A stretch of 64,000 nucleotides of DNA, taken from Oscillibacter faecalis_A (GTDB taxonomy: Bacteria > Bacillota > Clostridia > Oscillospirales > Oscillospiraceae). Location of the stretch: assembly GCF_029218125.1 (NCBI RefSeq), contig NZ_JARFXX010000006.1, forward strand, positions 118,885 through 182,884, given 5' to 3'. A model generated the notes under the pieces. The model did no database searches, was not told the DNA's origin, and saw nothing but the letters and a program-made list of their open reading frames with translations. Below are positions 50,514-58,423 of this stretch, piece after piece. Every line of letters starts with the position of its first letter. The first letter of the stretch is position 1. Position numbers and translations under genes: made by a program.

Positions 50514-50604
50514 GACAACGGTGGCTTCCGGGGCGGCAAGGGCCAACGATACGGAGGCATGACAGCCCCGCCGGGATGTCAGAATATGTTGAGGAGAGAG
50601 AACC

Positions 50605-51906
50605 ATGAACAAAGGAATGACCCGGACCGCTCTGCGGCGCTGGGGACTATACTGCTGGACGCTTTTGAAGTGGACGGTGGACGCGGCGGCTATCGGCGTA
50701 GTCTGCGGCGTGATTGGAACACTGTTCCACTTCGGCGTCCATGAGGTGACCGCGTTCCGGGGGGCGCACCCGTGGGTGCTGTATTGCCTGCCTGCGGTGG
50801 GACTGGTCATTGTGGGCTTTTATAAGCTGACAAAAACGGACGGTCTCGGGACAGATGACATCATTGACGCTGTGCATCAGGGAAAAAGGCTGCCCATTTT
50901 CCTGCTGCCCGCTATCTTTTTGGGAACGATTTTAACGCACCTGTGCGGCGGCAGCGCCGGACGGGAGGGCGCTGCCCTTCAGATGGGCGGTACGGTGGGC
51001 CAATGTATGGGCCGGGTGTTCCATCTGGATGATAAGGACCTGCGGGTAGCAACGCTGGCGGGCATGGCAGCCTTTTTTTCCGCGCTGTTCGGGACGCCGC
51101 TGGCGGCCACGGTATTTGCCATCATGGTCATCAGTATCGGCGTTATTTACCATGTGGCCCTGTATCCCAGTCTGCTGGCGGCGCTGGTGGCCTATGGCGT
51201 GTCACTGCATCTCGGCGTGGAGCCGACCCGTTTTTCCGTGGCGATTCCGGCCCAGAGCACAGGGGTGTTTATCCGTGTGGCGGTGCTGGGCGTGCTGTGC
51301 GCCGTGGTAGCGATTCTATTCTGCGTGGTCATGCACGGGGCCGGGCACCTGATGAAAAAAATCAAAAGCCCGTGGCTGCGGGTGGCCTGCGGCGGCGTGG
51401 CTGTAATCGTACTGACGCTGCTGTTCGGCACGGACTATAACGGCGCGGGCATGGACATTGTAACGGCGGCGGTGGAGCAGGGGATTGTGACGGTCCCGTG
51501 GGCGTTTTTATTAAAGCTGCTGTTCACGGCCATTACTTTGGCGGCGGGCTTTAAGGGCGGCGAGGTGGTACCCTCCTTTTTTGTGGGAGCTACCTTTGGC
51601 TGTGCTGTGGCGCCGCTGCTGGGACTGCCCGCCGGGTTTGGTGCGGCTGTGGGCCTTGCGGCGGTGTTCTGCGGCGTAACGAACTGCCCGCTGGCGTCCA
51701 CGCTGCTGGCGGTGGAGCTGTTCGGCGCGGAGGGCCTTTTGTATTTTGCACTGGCCTGCTGCTTGAGCTATATGCTCTCCGGCTATCAGGGCCTCTACTC
51801 CAGCCAGACGATTTTGTATTCCAAGCTGAAGGCGCAGTTTATCAACGTCCACACCAACGCGCACCATGCCGGTGAGTTACCGACGGAGGAAGCGCAGGCA
51901 AAATAA
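50605..51906 (+). CDS. ClC family chloride or fluoride channel/antiporter
   Basis: A 433-residue polytopic membrane protein with about ten hydrophobic segments. The ClC selectivity motif reads GREGAALQMGG (about residue 120). The third filter segment is GGEVVPSFFVGATFG (about 318-332). The first filter segment GSGIP is not recognisable; a GGSAGREG context is seen instead. This layout occurs in the YfeO-like and voltage-gated chloride family proteins. It may exchange Cl- or F- for H+. The ribosome site GAGGAGAG is good. Confidence 0.88.
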   Translation: MNKGMTRTALRRWGLYCWTLLKWTVDAAAIGVVCGVIGTLFHFGVHEVTAFRGAHPWVLYCLPAVGLVIVGFYKLTKTDGLGTDDIIDAVHQGKRLPIFLLPAIFLGTILTHLCGGSAGREGAALQMGGTVGQCMGRVFHLDDKDLRVATLAGMAAFFSALFGTPLAATVFAIMVISIGVIYHVALYPSLLAALVAYGVSLHLGVEPTRFSVAIPAQSTGVFIRVAVLGVLCAVVAILFCVVMHGAGHLMKKIKSPWLRVACGGVAVIVLTLLFGTDYNGAGMDIVTAAVEQGIVTVPWAFLLKLLFTAITLAAGFKGGEVVPSFFVGATFGCAVAPLLGLPAGFGAAVGLAAVFCGVTNCPLASTLLAVELFGAEGLLYFALACCLSYMLSGYQGLYSSQTILYSKLKAQFINVHTNAHHAGELPTEEAQAK

Positions 51907-51910
51907 AAAA

Positions 51911-51958
51911 TGTCCTCCCGCGGCATACTGTAGAAAACAGGTGCCGTGGGAGGTATTT
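51911..51958 (+). terminator. Terminator hairpin that masks the next ribosome site
   Basis: CCTCCCGCGGCA (51914-51925) pairs with TGCCGTGGGAGG (51942-51953) and is followed by TATTTTT, then ATG at 51961. The 3' arm contains the GGGAGG ribosome site of the DUF421 gene. The same hairpin can both stop transcription after the ClC gene and hide the start of the next gene. Confidence 0.8.
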
Positions 51959-51960
51959 TT

Positions 51961-52680
51961 ATGGATGTGCTGAAAAGCATTGGCCTTGTAAGCCTGACAA
52001 CGCTGCTGTCACTGGTGGTGCTGTTTTTGCTGACAAAGCTCATGGGAGCCAAGCAGGTATCCCAGATGACGATGTTTGACTATGTGGAGGGAATTACCAT
52101 CGGCTCTGTGGCGGCGGAACTGGCAACGAATCTGGACGCGCCGCTGAACAGCCTGACAGCACTGGTGCTCTATGGCCTTGCGGCGGTAGGAATCTCTTTG
52201 TGGACAAGTCATTCGCTGACAGCCCGCCGCGTTCTGACCGGCAAGCCGCTGGTGCTGCTGGAGGATGGTGTGCTCTACCGGGACAATCTGAAAAAGGCGA
52301 AGCTGGACATCAACGAGTTCCTCACGTTTTGCAGAATTGCCGGGTGGTTTGATCTAAACCAGCTTCAAACGGCAATTTTGGAGCATAACGGTGTTGTCAG
52401 CTTTCTGCCGAAGGAAACGGACCGGCCCGCTACACCATCGGATTTGGGGCAGACACCGAAAAAAACAGTGGTGCAGACGCCCTTTATCATGGATGGGCGG
52501 CTGCTGACCGGCAATATCCGGCAGGCGGGGAAAGAGGAGAGCTGGGTGCACCGGGCGCTGCTTCGGCAGGGCTACCGGGAGGAGCGGGACGTACTGCTGG
52601 CTCTATGGGACGGGGGAGAGAAGCTGACCGTGTTTCCCATGGAGCCCTCCGCGCCCAAGGGGCAGACGGAGCGGCTGTAG
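51961..52680 (+). CDS. DUF421 (YetF-like) membrane protein
   Basis: A 239-residue protein of the YetF/DUF421 family. Three N-terminal membrane helices (about 5-30, 50-75 and 58-80) contain the signature GAKQVSQMTMFDYVEGITIGS (family-typical LGKRQ-like core). The soluble C-terminal domain has LVLLEDGVLYRDNLKKAKLDINEFL. In Bacillus spores such proteins (SpoVAEA-like, YetF) are membrane components of unclear function. Start at 51961 with GGGAGG. Expression probably depends on read-through of the ClC gene terminator. Confidence 0.9.
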   Translation: MDVLKSIGLVSLTTLLSLVVLFLLTKLMGAKQVSQMTMFDYVEGITIGSVAAELATNLDAPLNSLTALVLYGLAAVGISLWTSHSLTARRVLTGKPLVLLEDGVLYRDNLKKAKLDINEFLTFCRIAGWFDLNQLQTAILEHNGVVSFLPKETDRPATPSDLGQTPKKTVVQTPFIMDGRLLTGNIRQAGKEESWVHRALLRQGYREERDVLLALWDGGEKLTVFPMEPSAPKGQTERL

Positions 52681-52723
52681 GGCTGAACCGCGTTCCGAAC
52701 GCATAGAATAGAGCGGTGATGCT

Positions 52724-52921
52724 ATGAAATGCGGAGCTTCGGACCCACTGGCCATTACCACGGCCATCAATACACTGGCGGTAGCCATTTCGCAAAATCT
52801 GGACGATGACGCGCTGGCGTGGCTGACAGCGGTGCTGGTGCAGCTCAGCGGCTCTCTGACCATGATCGCCGTGCAGCGCAGTCTATGCCAGAATGAGGAA
52901 AAATCGGAACAGACGGAGTGA
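52724..52921 (+). CDS. Small protein, DUF6774-like
   Basis: A 65-residue protein reading MKCGASDPLAITTAINTLAVAI and then SQNLDDDALAWLTAVLVQL, with a final QRSLCQNE. Two amphipathic helices are predicted and there is one Cys at each end. It resembles DUF6774 proteins of gut Clostridia. The ribosome site is weak (GAGCGGTG). Its last codons lie inside the terminator stem that follows. Function unknown. Confidence 0.65.
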   Translation: MKCGASDPLAITTAINTLAVAISQNLDDDALAWLTAVLVQLSGSLTMIAVQRSLCQNEEKSEQTE

Positions 52922-52946
52922 GAACCCATCTGTTCCGATTTTTTTA
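52898..52946. terminator. Bidirectional terminator
   Basis: AAAAATCGGAACAGA/TCTGTTCCGATTTTT stem with T7, shared by the small gene and the converging glycosyltransferase fusion gene. Confidence 0.9.
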
Positions 52947-55169
52947 AGATTGAAGCAGGCGGCGGGCGGTGTCCACATTGACCTGCTCCGTCTGCCGAAG
53001 ATTTTCCACAGCGGCGGCCTGTGCCTCGGCAGAGACAGGCGCTGCGGCCATGGAGTCGATCATGGCGGTCAGGTCCCCAAGGGTCAGGGTATCCAGCGCC
53101 CGGAAATTCTCCTGTCCGATATAGCGAAGGAATGCGGAGACCTTGGGATCGTACACAACACCGGCAAGGGGAACTCCTTGTCCAGCCGCAAATATCAAGG
53201 CATGGAGCCGCATGGACACCACGACCCGCATTCGGCTGAGCGCGCCGATGATGGTGCTGGCGTTTCCGGCGTCATCCAAAAAGTAGTGGGGGATATCCAG
53301 CCCGGCCGCAGCCAACCGACCCGCGCCGGGGTCCAGATGCTTCTCCACGGCGGTAAAAACCGGCGTCAGACCATAGGTCTCGTAGGCGTATTTTGCCGCC
53401 TGACCGAACAGGGGGGCCTTGTCCGCGAAGCCCTTCCAGTTCCGCAGAGCAAAGCAGAGGTACTTTCCGTGGGGCGGGATACCGGCGCGGAGCAGGACGC
53501 TGTCAATTTCGTCCGCTCCGGCGGCGGGAAGCGTCAAAGCCGGGTCGGCGGTCAGCAGGATCTCCGGCTTCGTCACGCCCATGGACTGAAGCTCCTTCAA
53601 AGAATCCGGCTCCCGGAGAGTAATGACATCCACGCAGGCGTTCAGCACGTTGGAGGCCAGCCGGCGGTGCTCCTCCCGCAGTACAGGGCCGATGCCGCAG
53701 CCATACATCTGCACCTTGCAGCCAGATTTGTGCGCCGCCCGGATGTTGTGGAGATAGAACCAGAGGGAGCGCCGGGAGGTCACATCCTGAATGAGACTGC
53801 CGCCGCCGTTGATATAAAGGCGGGCACGGCGCATGGCGGCCTTCCACGCGAGAATATCCATGCGGCCCACCGTGCGGACTCGGTAGGTCAGGCGGGTGGC
53901 CTTGGGGTCCTTGCTCAGCACCGTGATAGGCATATCCGGGTCAATGGAGCGCATTTCCTGCAAAATGGCCTCCAAAATGGCGTCATCACCGGCATTGCCC
54001 CGGCCATAGGCACCGCAGATCACTACACCGTCCCGCTCCTTGGCAGGGCGGTTATGGCGGCGAAGAATTTCCCGGTAAATGTGAAGCTGGGTATCCACTG
54101 TGCTTTGAATGGAGAATTTGGAGGAGGCTTTTTCATAGAGCCGCTTACCCATTTCATGCCGCAGACTGTCATTGCTGCCAAGTGCCGCCAGATAGGAGCC
54201 CAGCGCTTCCCAATCACCGGCTGTAAAGAGATATCCGTTCACATTCTGGTCGATGAGATAGGGGATGCCGCCCACGGCGGTGGCAACGGTGGCGAGGTGG
54301 AAGCGGGCGCCTTCGGTCAGGGCGTAGGGGAAGGTCTCGGAAAGTGAGGTCAGGGCGTTGATGTCCAGCGCGGCGTAGAAGCGGTCCATACCGCCGCTGA
54401 TCCAGCCGGCGAAGGTGACCTCCTTTTCCACGCCCAGTTCCTTTGCCAGATCCCCCAGCTTCTGCCGCTCCTCACCGTCACCGGCAATGACCAGCCGGAG
54501 ACGCTTACAGCTTTCATGGGCCTTTGCGAAGCCGCGAATCAGCGTGGACATATCCTTGACCGGGTTTAGCCGCGCTGCAATGCCAATGACTACGCTGTCT
54601 GCGTCTACATCGGCCCCCAGTGAGCGGAGGTAGTCGAGACGGTCCCCCTGCGGCGGTGGGGGCGTAAAGTCGATGCCGTTATAAATGGCGTAGAATTTAT
54701 CGGGCGGGAAGCCCCGGTCAATAAGTAGGTCAACCATGGCGTCCGATACGCCGATGCGGTAGTCCAAATGCCGCAGGGCCCATGCGTTGATGGCGCCGAA
54801 GGTCAGCCGGGCAAAGGGACGCCCCATGTAATCCAGCTTATAGTCGCTGTGGACAGTGGACACCACCGGCAGTCCCGTGGGCTTTCGCAGCAGCGCGCCC
54901 ACCATGTTGGCGCGGCTGCCGTGACAGTGGATAAGCTGATAGCCGCCGTCATGGATGATTTTCGTCAGAGCGCGGCACTGGCGGGGAATATTATTGCCGC
55001 CGCAGATCATGGTGGGAATCCCCATGCGCCGCGCCTCCTCGGCAAAGGGACCGTCCCGGAAGCAGACCAGTTGGGCGGTGATGACCTGATTTAAATTTTG
55101 CAGCAGGCTCAATACGTGGGTTTTGGCGCCGCCGGAATCACCGCCGCTGATGAGATGGATGACTTTCAT
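52944..55169 (-). CDS. Fusion of GT4 glycosyltransferase and CsaB-type pyruvyl transferase
   Basis: A 741-residue protein joining two enzymes. Residues 1-370 are a GT-B family 4 glycosyltransferase (GGDSGGAKTHVLSLL at the N-terminus, NGIDF, then GIAARLNPVKD and ETFPYALTEGA as donor-site motifs). Residues 380-741 are a polysaccharide pyruvyl transferase of the CsaB type (GAYGRGNAGDDAILEAIL at its start, YGCGIGPV, MRLHALIFAAGQGVP near the end). CsaB attaches pyruvate to cell-wall glycans that anchor S-layer proteins. The fusion suggests one protein builds and pyruvylates a secondary polymer. The ATG at 55169 has a poor ribosome site. Confidence 0.92.
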   Translation of the reverse strand: MKVIHLISGGDSGGAKTHVLSLLQNLNQVITAQLVCFRDGPFAEEARRMGIPTMICGGNNIPRQCRALTKIIHDGGYQLIHCHGSRANMVGALLRKPTGLPVVSTVHSDYKLDYMGRPFARLTFGAINAWALRHLDYRIGVSDAMVDLLIDRGFPPDKFYAIYNGIDFTPPPPQGDRLDYLRSLGADVDADSVVIGIAARLNPVKDMSTLIRGFAKAHESCKRLRLVIAGDGEERQKLGDLAKELGVEKEVTFAGWISGGMDRFYAALDINALTSLSETFPYALTEGARFHLATVATAVGGIPYLIDQNVNGYLFTAGDWEALGSYLAALGSNDSLRHEMGKRLYEKASSKFSIQSTVDTQLHIYREILRRHNRPAKERDGVVICGAYGRGNAGDDAILEAILQEMRSIDPDMPITVLSKDPKATRLTYRVRTVGRMDILAWKAAMRRARLYINGGGSLIQDVTSRRSLWFYLHNIRAAHKSGCKVQMYGCGIGPVLREEHRRLASNVLNACVDVITLREPDSLKELQSMGVTKPEILLTADPALTLPAAGADEIDSVLLRAGIPPHGKYLCFALRNWKGFADKAPLFGQAAKYAYETYGLTPVFTAVEKHLDPGAGRLAAAGLDIPHYFLDDAGNASTIIGALSRMRVVVSMRLHALIFAAGQGVPLAGVVYDPKVSAFLRYIGQENFRALDTLTLGDLTAMIDSMAAAPVSAEAQAAAVENLRQTEQVNVDTARRLLQS

Positions 55170-55214
55170 AAATGACCACACTTTCAAAAAAGTCCTTGTG
55201 AAATGCTGAAAAGT

Positions 55215-55243
55215 ATTATACAATAGACTGCATCGAATGTCTA
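55215..55243 (-). promoter_or_regulatory. Promoter of glycosyltransferase fusion gene
   Basis: Minus strand TAGACA (55238-55243), 17 bases, perfect TATAAT (55215-55220). Confidence 0.75.
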
Positions 55244-55283
55244 CAGATGAAAAAAACGGGGTTGACCCGTTACGGAGGAAGCT

Positions 55284-55775
55284 ATGGAACAAAAAGCAAA
55301 GCGTATCGGAAAGCTGAATATCATTGATCTGCTGGCAATTCTGCTCATTGCGGCGGTACTTGTGTTGGCGGCATGGAAGTTCATCGGACGAAATGGCGAC
55401 AGTATCGACTATGAACGCCCCCAGACAAAGGTCACCTATCAGGTAAAGGTGGAGGGCGTGGCCCCCGAGCTGTATGAAAATTGTTTAGAGCATCTGCCTT
55501 CGCCCCTGATGGCCTCCGGCACATTGGTAGGCGGCCAGATCGAAGTGGTGGAAAAGCAGGATTATCAGGTGTTGGACGCCAACGGAAATTGGGTCACGGA
55601 CCCGGACCATGTGACGCTGATCTTCACCGTGACCACCACAACGCCCACTGCTGAGGTCATGACCACCAAGGTGGGCGATCAGGAGGTCCGCATCGGCAAA
55701 ACGGATTACATCTTAAAGAGCGAGTATATCGAGTTTTCCGATGGCACCATCACCAACGTGACTTGGGAGAACTGA
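55284..55775 (+). CDS. DUF4330 family protein
   Basis: A 163-residue protein with one N-terminal membrane helix (about 13-34, IDLLAILLIAAVLVLAAW) and an extracytoplasmic beta-rich domain. It begins with the DUF4330 hallmark GKLNIIDL. Members are frequently next to genes for surface glycans or pyruvyl transferase, as here with the divergent CsaB fusion gene. It may serve in cell-surface polymer export or assembly; this is inference from neighbours. GGAGGAAG precedes the ATG. Confidence 0.88.
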   Translation: MEQKAKRIGKLNIIDLLAILLIAAVLVLAAWKFIGRNGDSIDYERPQTKVTYQVKVEGVAPELYENCLEHLPSPLMASGTLVGGQIEVVEKQDYQVLDANGNWVTDPDHVTLIFTVTTTTPTAEVMTTKVGDQEVRIGKTDYILKSEYIEFSDGTITNVTWEN

Positions 55776-55782
55776 AAAAAAC

Positions 55783-55830
55783 ACAAAAAAGCAGAGGCGC
55801 TGTCCGATTGGACAGCGCCTCTGCTTTTTA
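55783..55830. terminator. Bidirectional terminator
   Basis: AAAAAGCAGAGGCGCTGTCC/GGACAGCGCCTCTGCTTTTT stem between the DUF4330 gene and ribU. Confidence 0.93.
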
Positions 55831-56463
55831 CTTATGCAGCAGGGGAGAGAGCGGCTTGTAAACAAGGAAGCACAGCGCCACATCCAGCATTCCCTTGCAG
55901 AAGGTGAAGGGCATATTGAAAATGGTCAGGCACTTAATCAGGCTGTCCGAGGAGGGGAGAATGGCCTGATACATACCGATGATGGCGTCCAGCGGCAGAC
56001 CGTAGCACACCACATAGGCGGGGTAGACCAGAAAATAGTTGAAGGGAACGGACAACACCGCCATCAGCGCCGCGCCCAGCACGGAGCCAAGCAGAGCGCC
56101 CTTGCGGGACTTGTTGCGCTGATAGAGGAACCCGGCGGAGAAGGAAAAGACGCTGCCCATAATGAAATTGAACAGCTCGCCGACATAGGCGGAGGACGTT
56201 CCGTGGAGCAGGGCAAACAGCAGGTTTTTCAGGAACGTTACCGCGATGCCGTACACCGGGCCGAGAGAAAAGGCGGCCAACAGCTCCGGCAGGTCGGAAA
56301 TGTCCAGCTTGACAAAGGACGGAATCAGGGCCGGGATGGGAAATTCGATGAACATCAGCAAAAAGGCCACAGCGGACAGCATGGCGGTCACAGTGACCTT
56401 ATGGGTGCGGCTCCGCCCAGCCGCACGGGAGGTGGGGATTGCGTTGACATTGGGTTCAGACAT
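55828..56463 (-). CDS. ribU: Riboflavin ECF transporter S component RibU
   Basis: A 211-residue ECF S component with five to six membrane helices. The N-terminal RTHKVTVTAMLSAVAFLLMF carries the helix that contacts EcfT. The substrate region has KLDISDLPELLAAFSLGP, matching RibU. It captures riboflavin and works with a shared EcfA/A'/T module, which is not in the window. An FMN riboswitch precedes it, confirming the vitamin. AAAGGAG is before the ATG. Confidence 0.94.
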   Translation of the reverse strand: MSEPNVNAIPTSRAAGRSRTHKVTVTAMLSAVAFLLMFIEFPIPALIPSFVKLDISDLPELLAAFSLGPVYGIAVTFLKNLLFALLHGTSSAYVGELFNFIMGSVFSFSAGFLYQRNKSRKGALLGSVLGAALMAVLSVPFNYFLVYPAYVVCYGLPLDAIIGMYQAILPSSDSLIKCLTIFNMPFTFCKGMLDVALCFLVYKPLSPLLHK

Positions 56464-56485
56464 AAAAAAACACTCCTTTTTCTAC

Positions 56486-56524
56486 TTGAAAACACCCCGG
56501 ATACTTTGACTTCTCCAAGGTGAA
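56486..56524 (-). terminator. Expression-platform hairpin between FMN riboswitch and ribU
   Basis: Minus strand CACCTTGGA pairs with TCCGGGGTG and is followed by TTTTC. It probably ends transcription when FMN is bound. Confidence 0.6.
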
Positions 56525-56573
56525 CAAACAGAAAAGGAGCACGCACAAACAGCGCACGATTTTCCCGTACCTA

Positions 56574-56695
56574 TCTTCTTCCATCCAGACTTTAACTGTT
56601 GGTCCCGGAGTTACACCGAGTCAGCGAATGCGAATGCATCCGGTCGCGGACTGTACCGCCAGTGGGGAATTGCACCCCGCCCTGAAGACAAAGAT
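56574..56695 (-). ncRNA. FMN riboswitch (RFN element)
   Basis: Minus strand shows all hallmarks: AGGGCGGGGTGCAATTCCC, ACTGGCGGTA, CCGCGACC, GACTCGGTGTAACTCCG, ACCGACAG-like ACCAACAGT and AGTCTGGATGGAAGAAG. The element binds FMN and shuts down the downstream riboflavin gene ribU. Confidence 0.97.
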
Positions 56696-56714
56696 TCAGT
56701 TGTTTTCTGTACGT

Positions 56715-56743
56715 AGTATATAACGCTTTGAGGAAAAATGCAA
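56715..56743 (-). promoter_or_regulatory. Promoter of FMN riboswitch-ribU
   Basis: Minus strand TTGCAT (56738-56743), 17 bases, TATACT (56715-56720). Confidence 0.78.
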
Positions 56744-56758
56744 CCCCCAATTTTGGAC

Positions 56759-56787
56759 TTTACAAAAAAGAACGGATGTTCTATAAT
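56759..56787 (+). promoter_or_regulatory. Promoter of SLOG gene with LexA box in the spacer
   Basis: TTTACA (56759-56764), 17 bases, perfect TATAAT (56782-56787). The spacer contains GAAC-GGAT-GTTC (56770-56781), a perfect match to the Firmicute SOS box GAACnnnnGTTC, ending directly at the -10 box. LexA bound here would block polymerase. Confidence 0.75.
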
Positions 56788-56816
56788 AAAAACCAAACCT
56801 TTGGGGAGGTGAAGCA

Positions 56817-57326
56817 ATGCCCGCCAGACAGAAATCCTGTTGCTTTACGGGGCACCGGCCGGCAAAGCTGCCGTGGGGCTATCGGGAGGAGGACCCGCGC
56901 TGCATCACGCTGAAGGCCCGTATTTTCGATGCGGTGACCCTGGCGTGGCAGGAGGGCTACCGCCATTTTATCTGTGGCATGGCGCAGGGCTGCGACCTCT
57001 ATTTTTGCGAGGCTGTGCTGGCACTGCGGGAGCAGCACCCGGAGATTACGGTGGAGGCCGCGATTCCGTGTCCAACACAGGCTGACTCGTGGCCGGAAAC
57101 GGAACGGCAGCGTTATCATCGTCTGGTGGCGGCCTGCGACATGGAAACAATGGTTTCCGGGAGCTATTCGCCCAGTTGTATGCAGCGGCGGGACCGTTAT
57201 ATGGTGGACCACTCTATGCTGCTGATCGCCGCGTTTGATGGGAGTGCTGGAGGGACGCGCTATACAGTAGGATATGCGCTGCGGCAGGGAATTGAGATAT
57301 TTGATGTATCCATCCCGACTGAATAA
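56817..57326 (+). CDS. SLOG-domain (DUF1273/YpsA-like) protein, likely SOS controlled
   Basis: A 169-residue single-domain protein of the SLOG superfamily (DUF1273, Rossmann-like, related to DprA and LOG). CCFTGHRPAKLPWGY at the N-terminus is the family signature, followed by the GMAQGCDLYFCE glycine motif (about residue 54) and GGTRYTVGYAL near 145. Bacillus YpsA influences cell division and DNA stress phenotypes; the ligand is unknown. GGGGAGGTG precedes the ATG. A perfect LexA-type box in the promoter suggests induction by DNA damage. Confidence 0.87.
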   Translation: MPARQKSCCFTGHRPAKLPWGYREEDPRCITLKARIFDAVTLAWQEGYRHFICGMAQGCDLYFCEAVLALREQHPEITVEAAIPCPTQADSWPETERQRYHRLVAACDMETMVSGSYSPSCMQRRDRYMVDHSMLLIAAFDGSAGGTRYTVGYALRQGIEIFDVSIPTE

Positions 57327-57347
57327 AATCTATAAAGTAATATAGCT

Positions 57348-58037
57348 TTACAGTTTTTTCTCCAGAAGCGGAATCAGATCCGAAAGATTTTGAATCACAT
57401 AATCGGGACGAATGTCTGCCCGTGGTTCCTTGCCGTGGCAGTTAAACCAGACTGTCCGAAGACCTGCATTGTGCCCGCCGCGAATATCCGAGGTCAGGCT
57501 GTCACCGACCATGGCCGCTTCTTCAATGCGAAAATTAGGGATAGCGGCAAAACAGGCGTCAAAGAACGCCTTGGAAGGCTTATCGGCCCCAATTTCCTCG
57601 GAAATGAAAATGCCTTGAAAATATTTGCGGATGCCGGCGTCATCCAGACGGGGATTTTGCACCGCTGCCGCGCCGTTGGAGGCCAGATACAGACGATATT
57701 TTGAGGACAGCTCACGCAAAAGCTGCTCTGCGTCGGGCATAAAGGCGTGCTGCTTGGAGAGAAGGTACTCGTACCGCTGGCACAGGTCGCGCCCCGAATA
57801 ATGGATGTTCATTTCCCGGAACAGCTGCTCAAAGCGCTGCACCAGAACCTCATCACGGGTGAGGCGGCCCTCCTCCAGTAACTCCCAGCAGGCTTGATTG
57901 ATGACATGATAACGGTCCAGTACAGCCTGTGTGGGTATGATACCGGCTTCGGAAAGTGCCTGCGAAAGCGCATTGGCCTCTCCAGCGGTAAAGTTTAGAA
58001 TCGTATCATCCAAATCAAAAAAGATGTATTTCAGCAC
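57348..58037 (-). CDS. HAD phosphatase, YjjG-like nucleotidase
   Basis: A 229-residue HAD subfamily IA phosphatase of the YjjG type. Motifs are IFFDLDDTILNF (nucleophile Asp9), LASNGAAAVQNPRL (motif II, about 118), and MVGDSLTSDIRGGHNAG (motif IV, about 172), with Lys in ADKPSKAFF. YjjG removes phosphate from non-canonical pyrimidine nucleotides such as 5-fluoro-dUMP. Translation starts at GTG, eight bases after AAGGAGG. It is monocistronic. Confidence 0.9.
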   Translation of the reverse strand: MLKYIFFDLDDTILNFTAGEANALSQALSEAGIIPTQAVLDRYHVINQACWELLEEGRLTRDEVLVQRFEQLFREMNIHYSGRDLCQRYEYLLSKQHAFMPDAEQLLRELSSKYRLYLASNGAAAVQNPRLDDAGIRKYFQGIFISEEIGADKPSKAFFDACFAAIPNFRIEEAAMVGDSLTSDIRGGHNAGLRTVWFNCHGKEPRADIRPDYVIQNLSDLIPLLEKKL

Positions 58038-58170
58038 AGGGACGCCTCCTTATATTGCTTTTCTGTGGCCAGTGTAGCGTATTTCGGCAAATTCCGCAAG
58101 CGTCTTTACGGTATATTTCTGGAACTTGCACCTGAAAAACGGTCATTTTTTAAAAAGTTTGAAAAAGGAC

Positions 58171-58199
58171 TTTACATACGAAGAAAAGTTTGGTATACT
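58171..58199 (+). promoter_or_regulatory. Promoter of tRNA-Arg
   Basis: TTTACA (58171-58176), 17 bases, TATACT (58194-58199). Confidence 0.78.
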
Positions 58200-58229
58200 A
58201 ATTTGGCTTCAGAAAACCGAATAGCTTAT

Positions 58230-58306
58230 GCGCCCGTAGCTCAGTTGGATAGAGCGTTAGACTCCGACTCTAAAGGCCGCTGGTTCGAATCCAGTCGGGC
58301 GTACCA
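58230..58306 (+). tRNA. tRNA-Arg, anticodon CCG
   Basis: A full cloverleaf of 77 bases: acceptor GCGCCCG/CGGGCGT, D-arm GCTC/GAGC, anticodon stem TTAGA/TCTAA with loop CTCCGAC (anticodon CCG, codon CGG), T-arm CTGG-TTCGAAT-CCAG and encoded CCA. The mobile element begins just downstream, so its 3' end is a likely integration site. Confidence 0.95.
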
Positions 58307-58343
58307 AAAACCGTCTCAAACAATACGTTTGAGACGGTTTTTA
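58306..58343 (+). terminator. Terminator after tRNA-Arg
   Basis: AAAACCGTCTCAAA/TTTGAGACGGTTTT stem followed by TTAT. Confidence 0.88.
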
Positions 58344-58423
58344 TATGCGGAAAGTTAGGAGAATTGAAACCCGATTTGACCACTACTGCACATTTTGCGA
58401 TCCAACTAAGCTATTACGCTATA

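Noticed and set aside
50514..50604. Fluoride riboswitch before the ClC gene
   Set aside because: The conserved GGnGATG and pseudoknot elements of the fluoride aptamer are missing; only a short hairpin is present.
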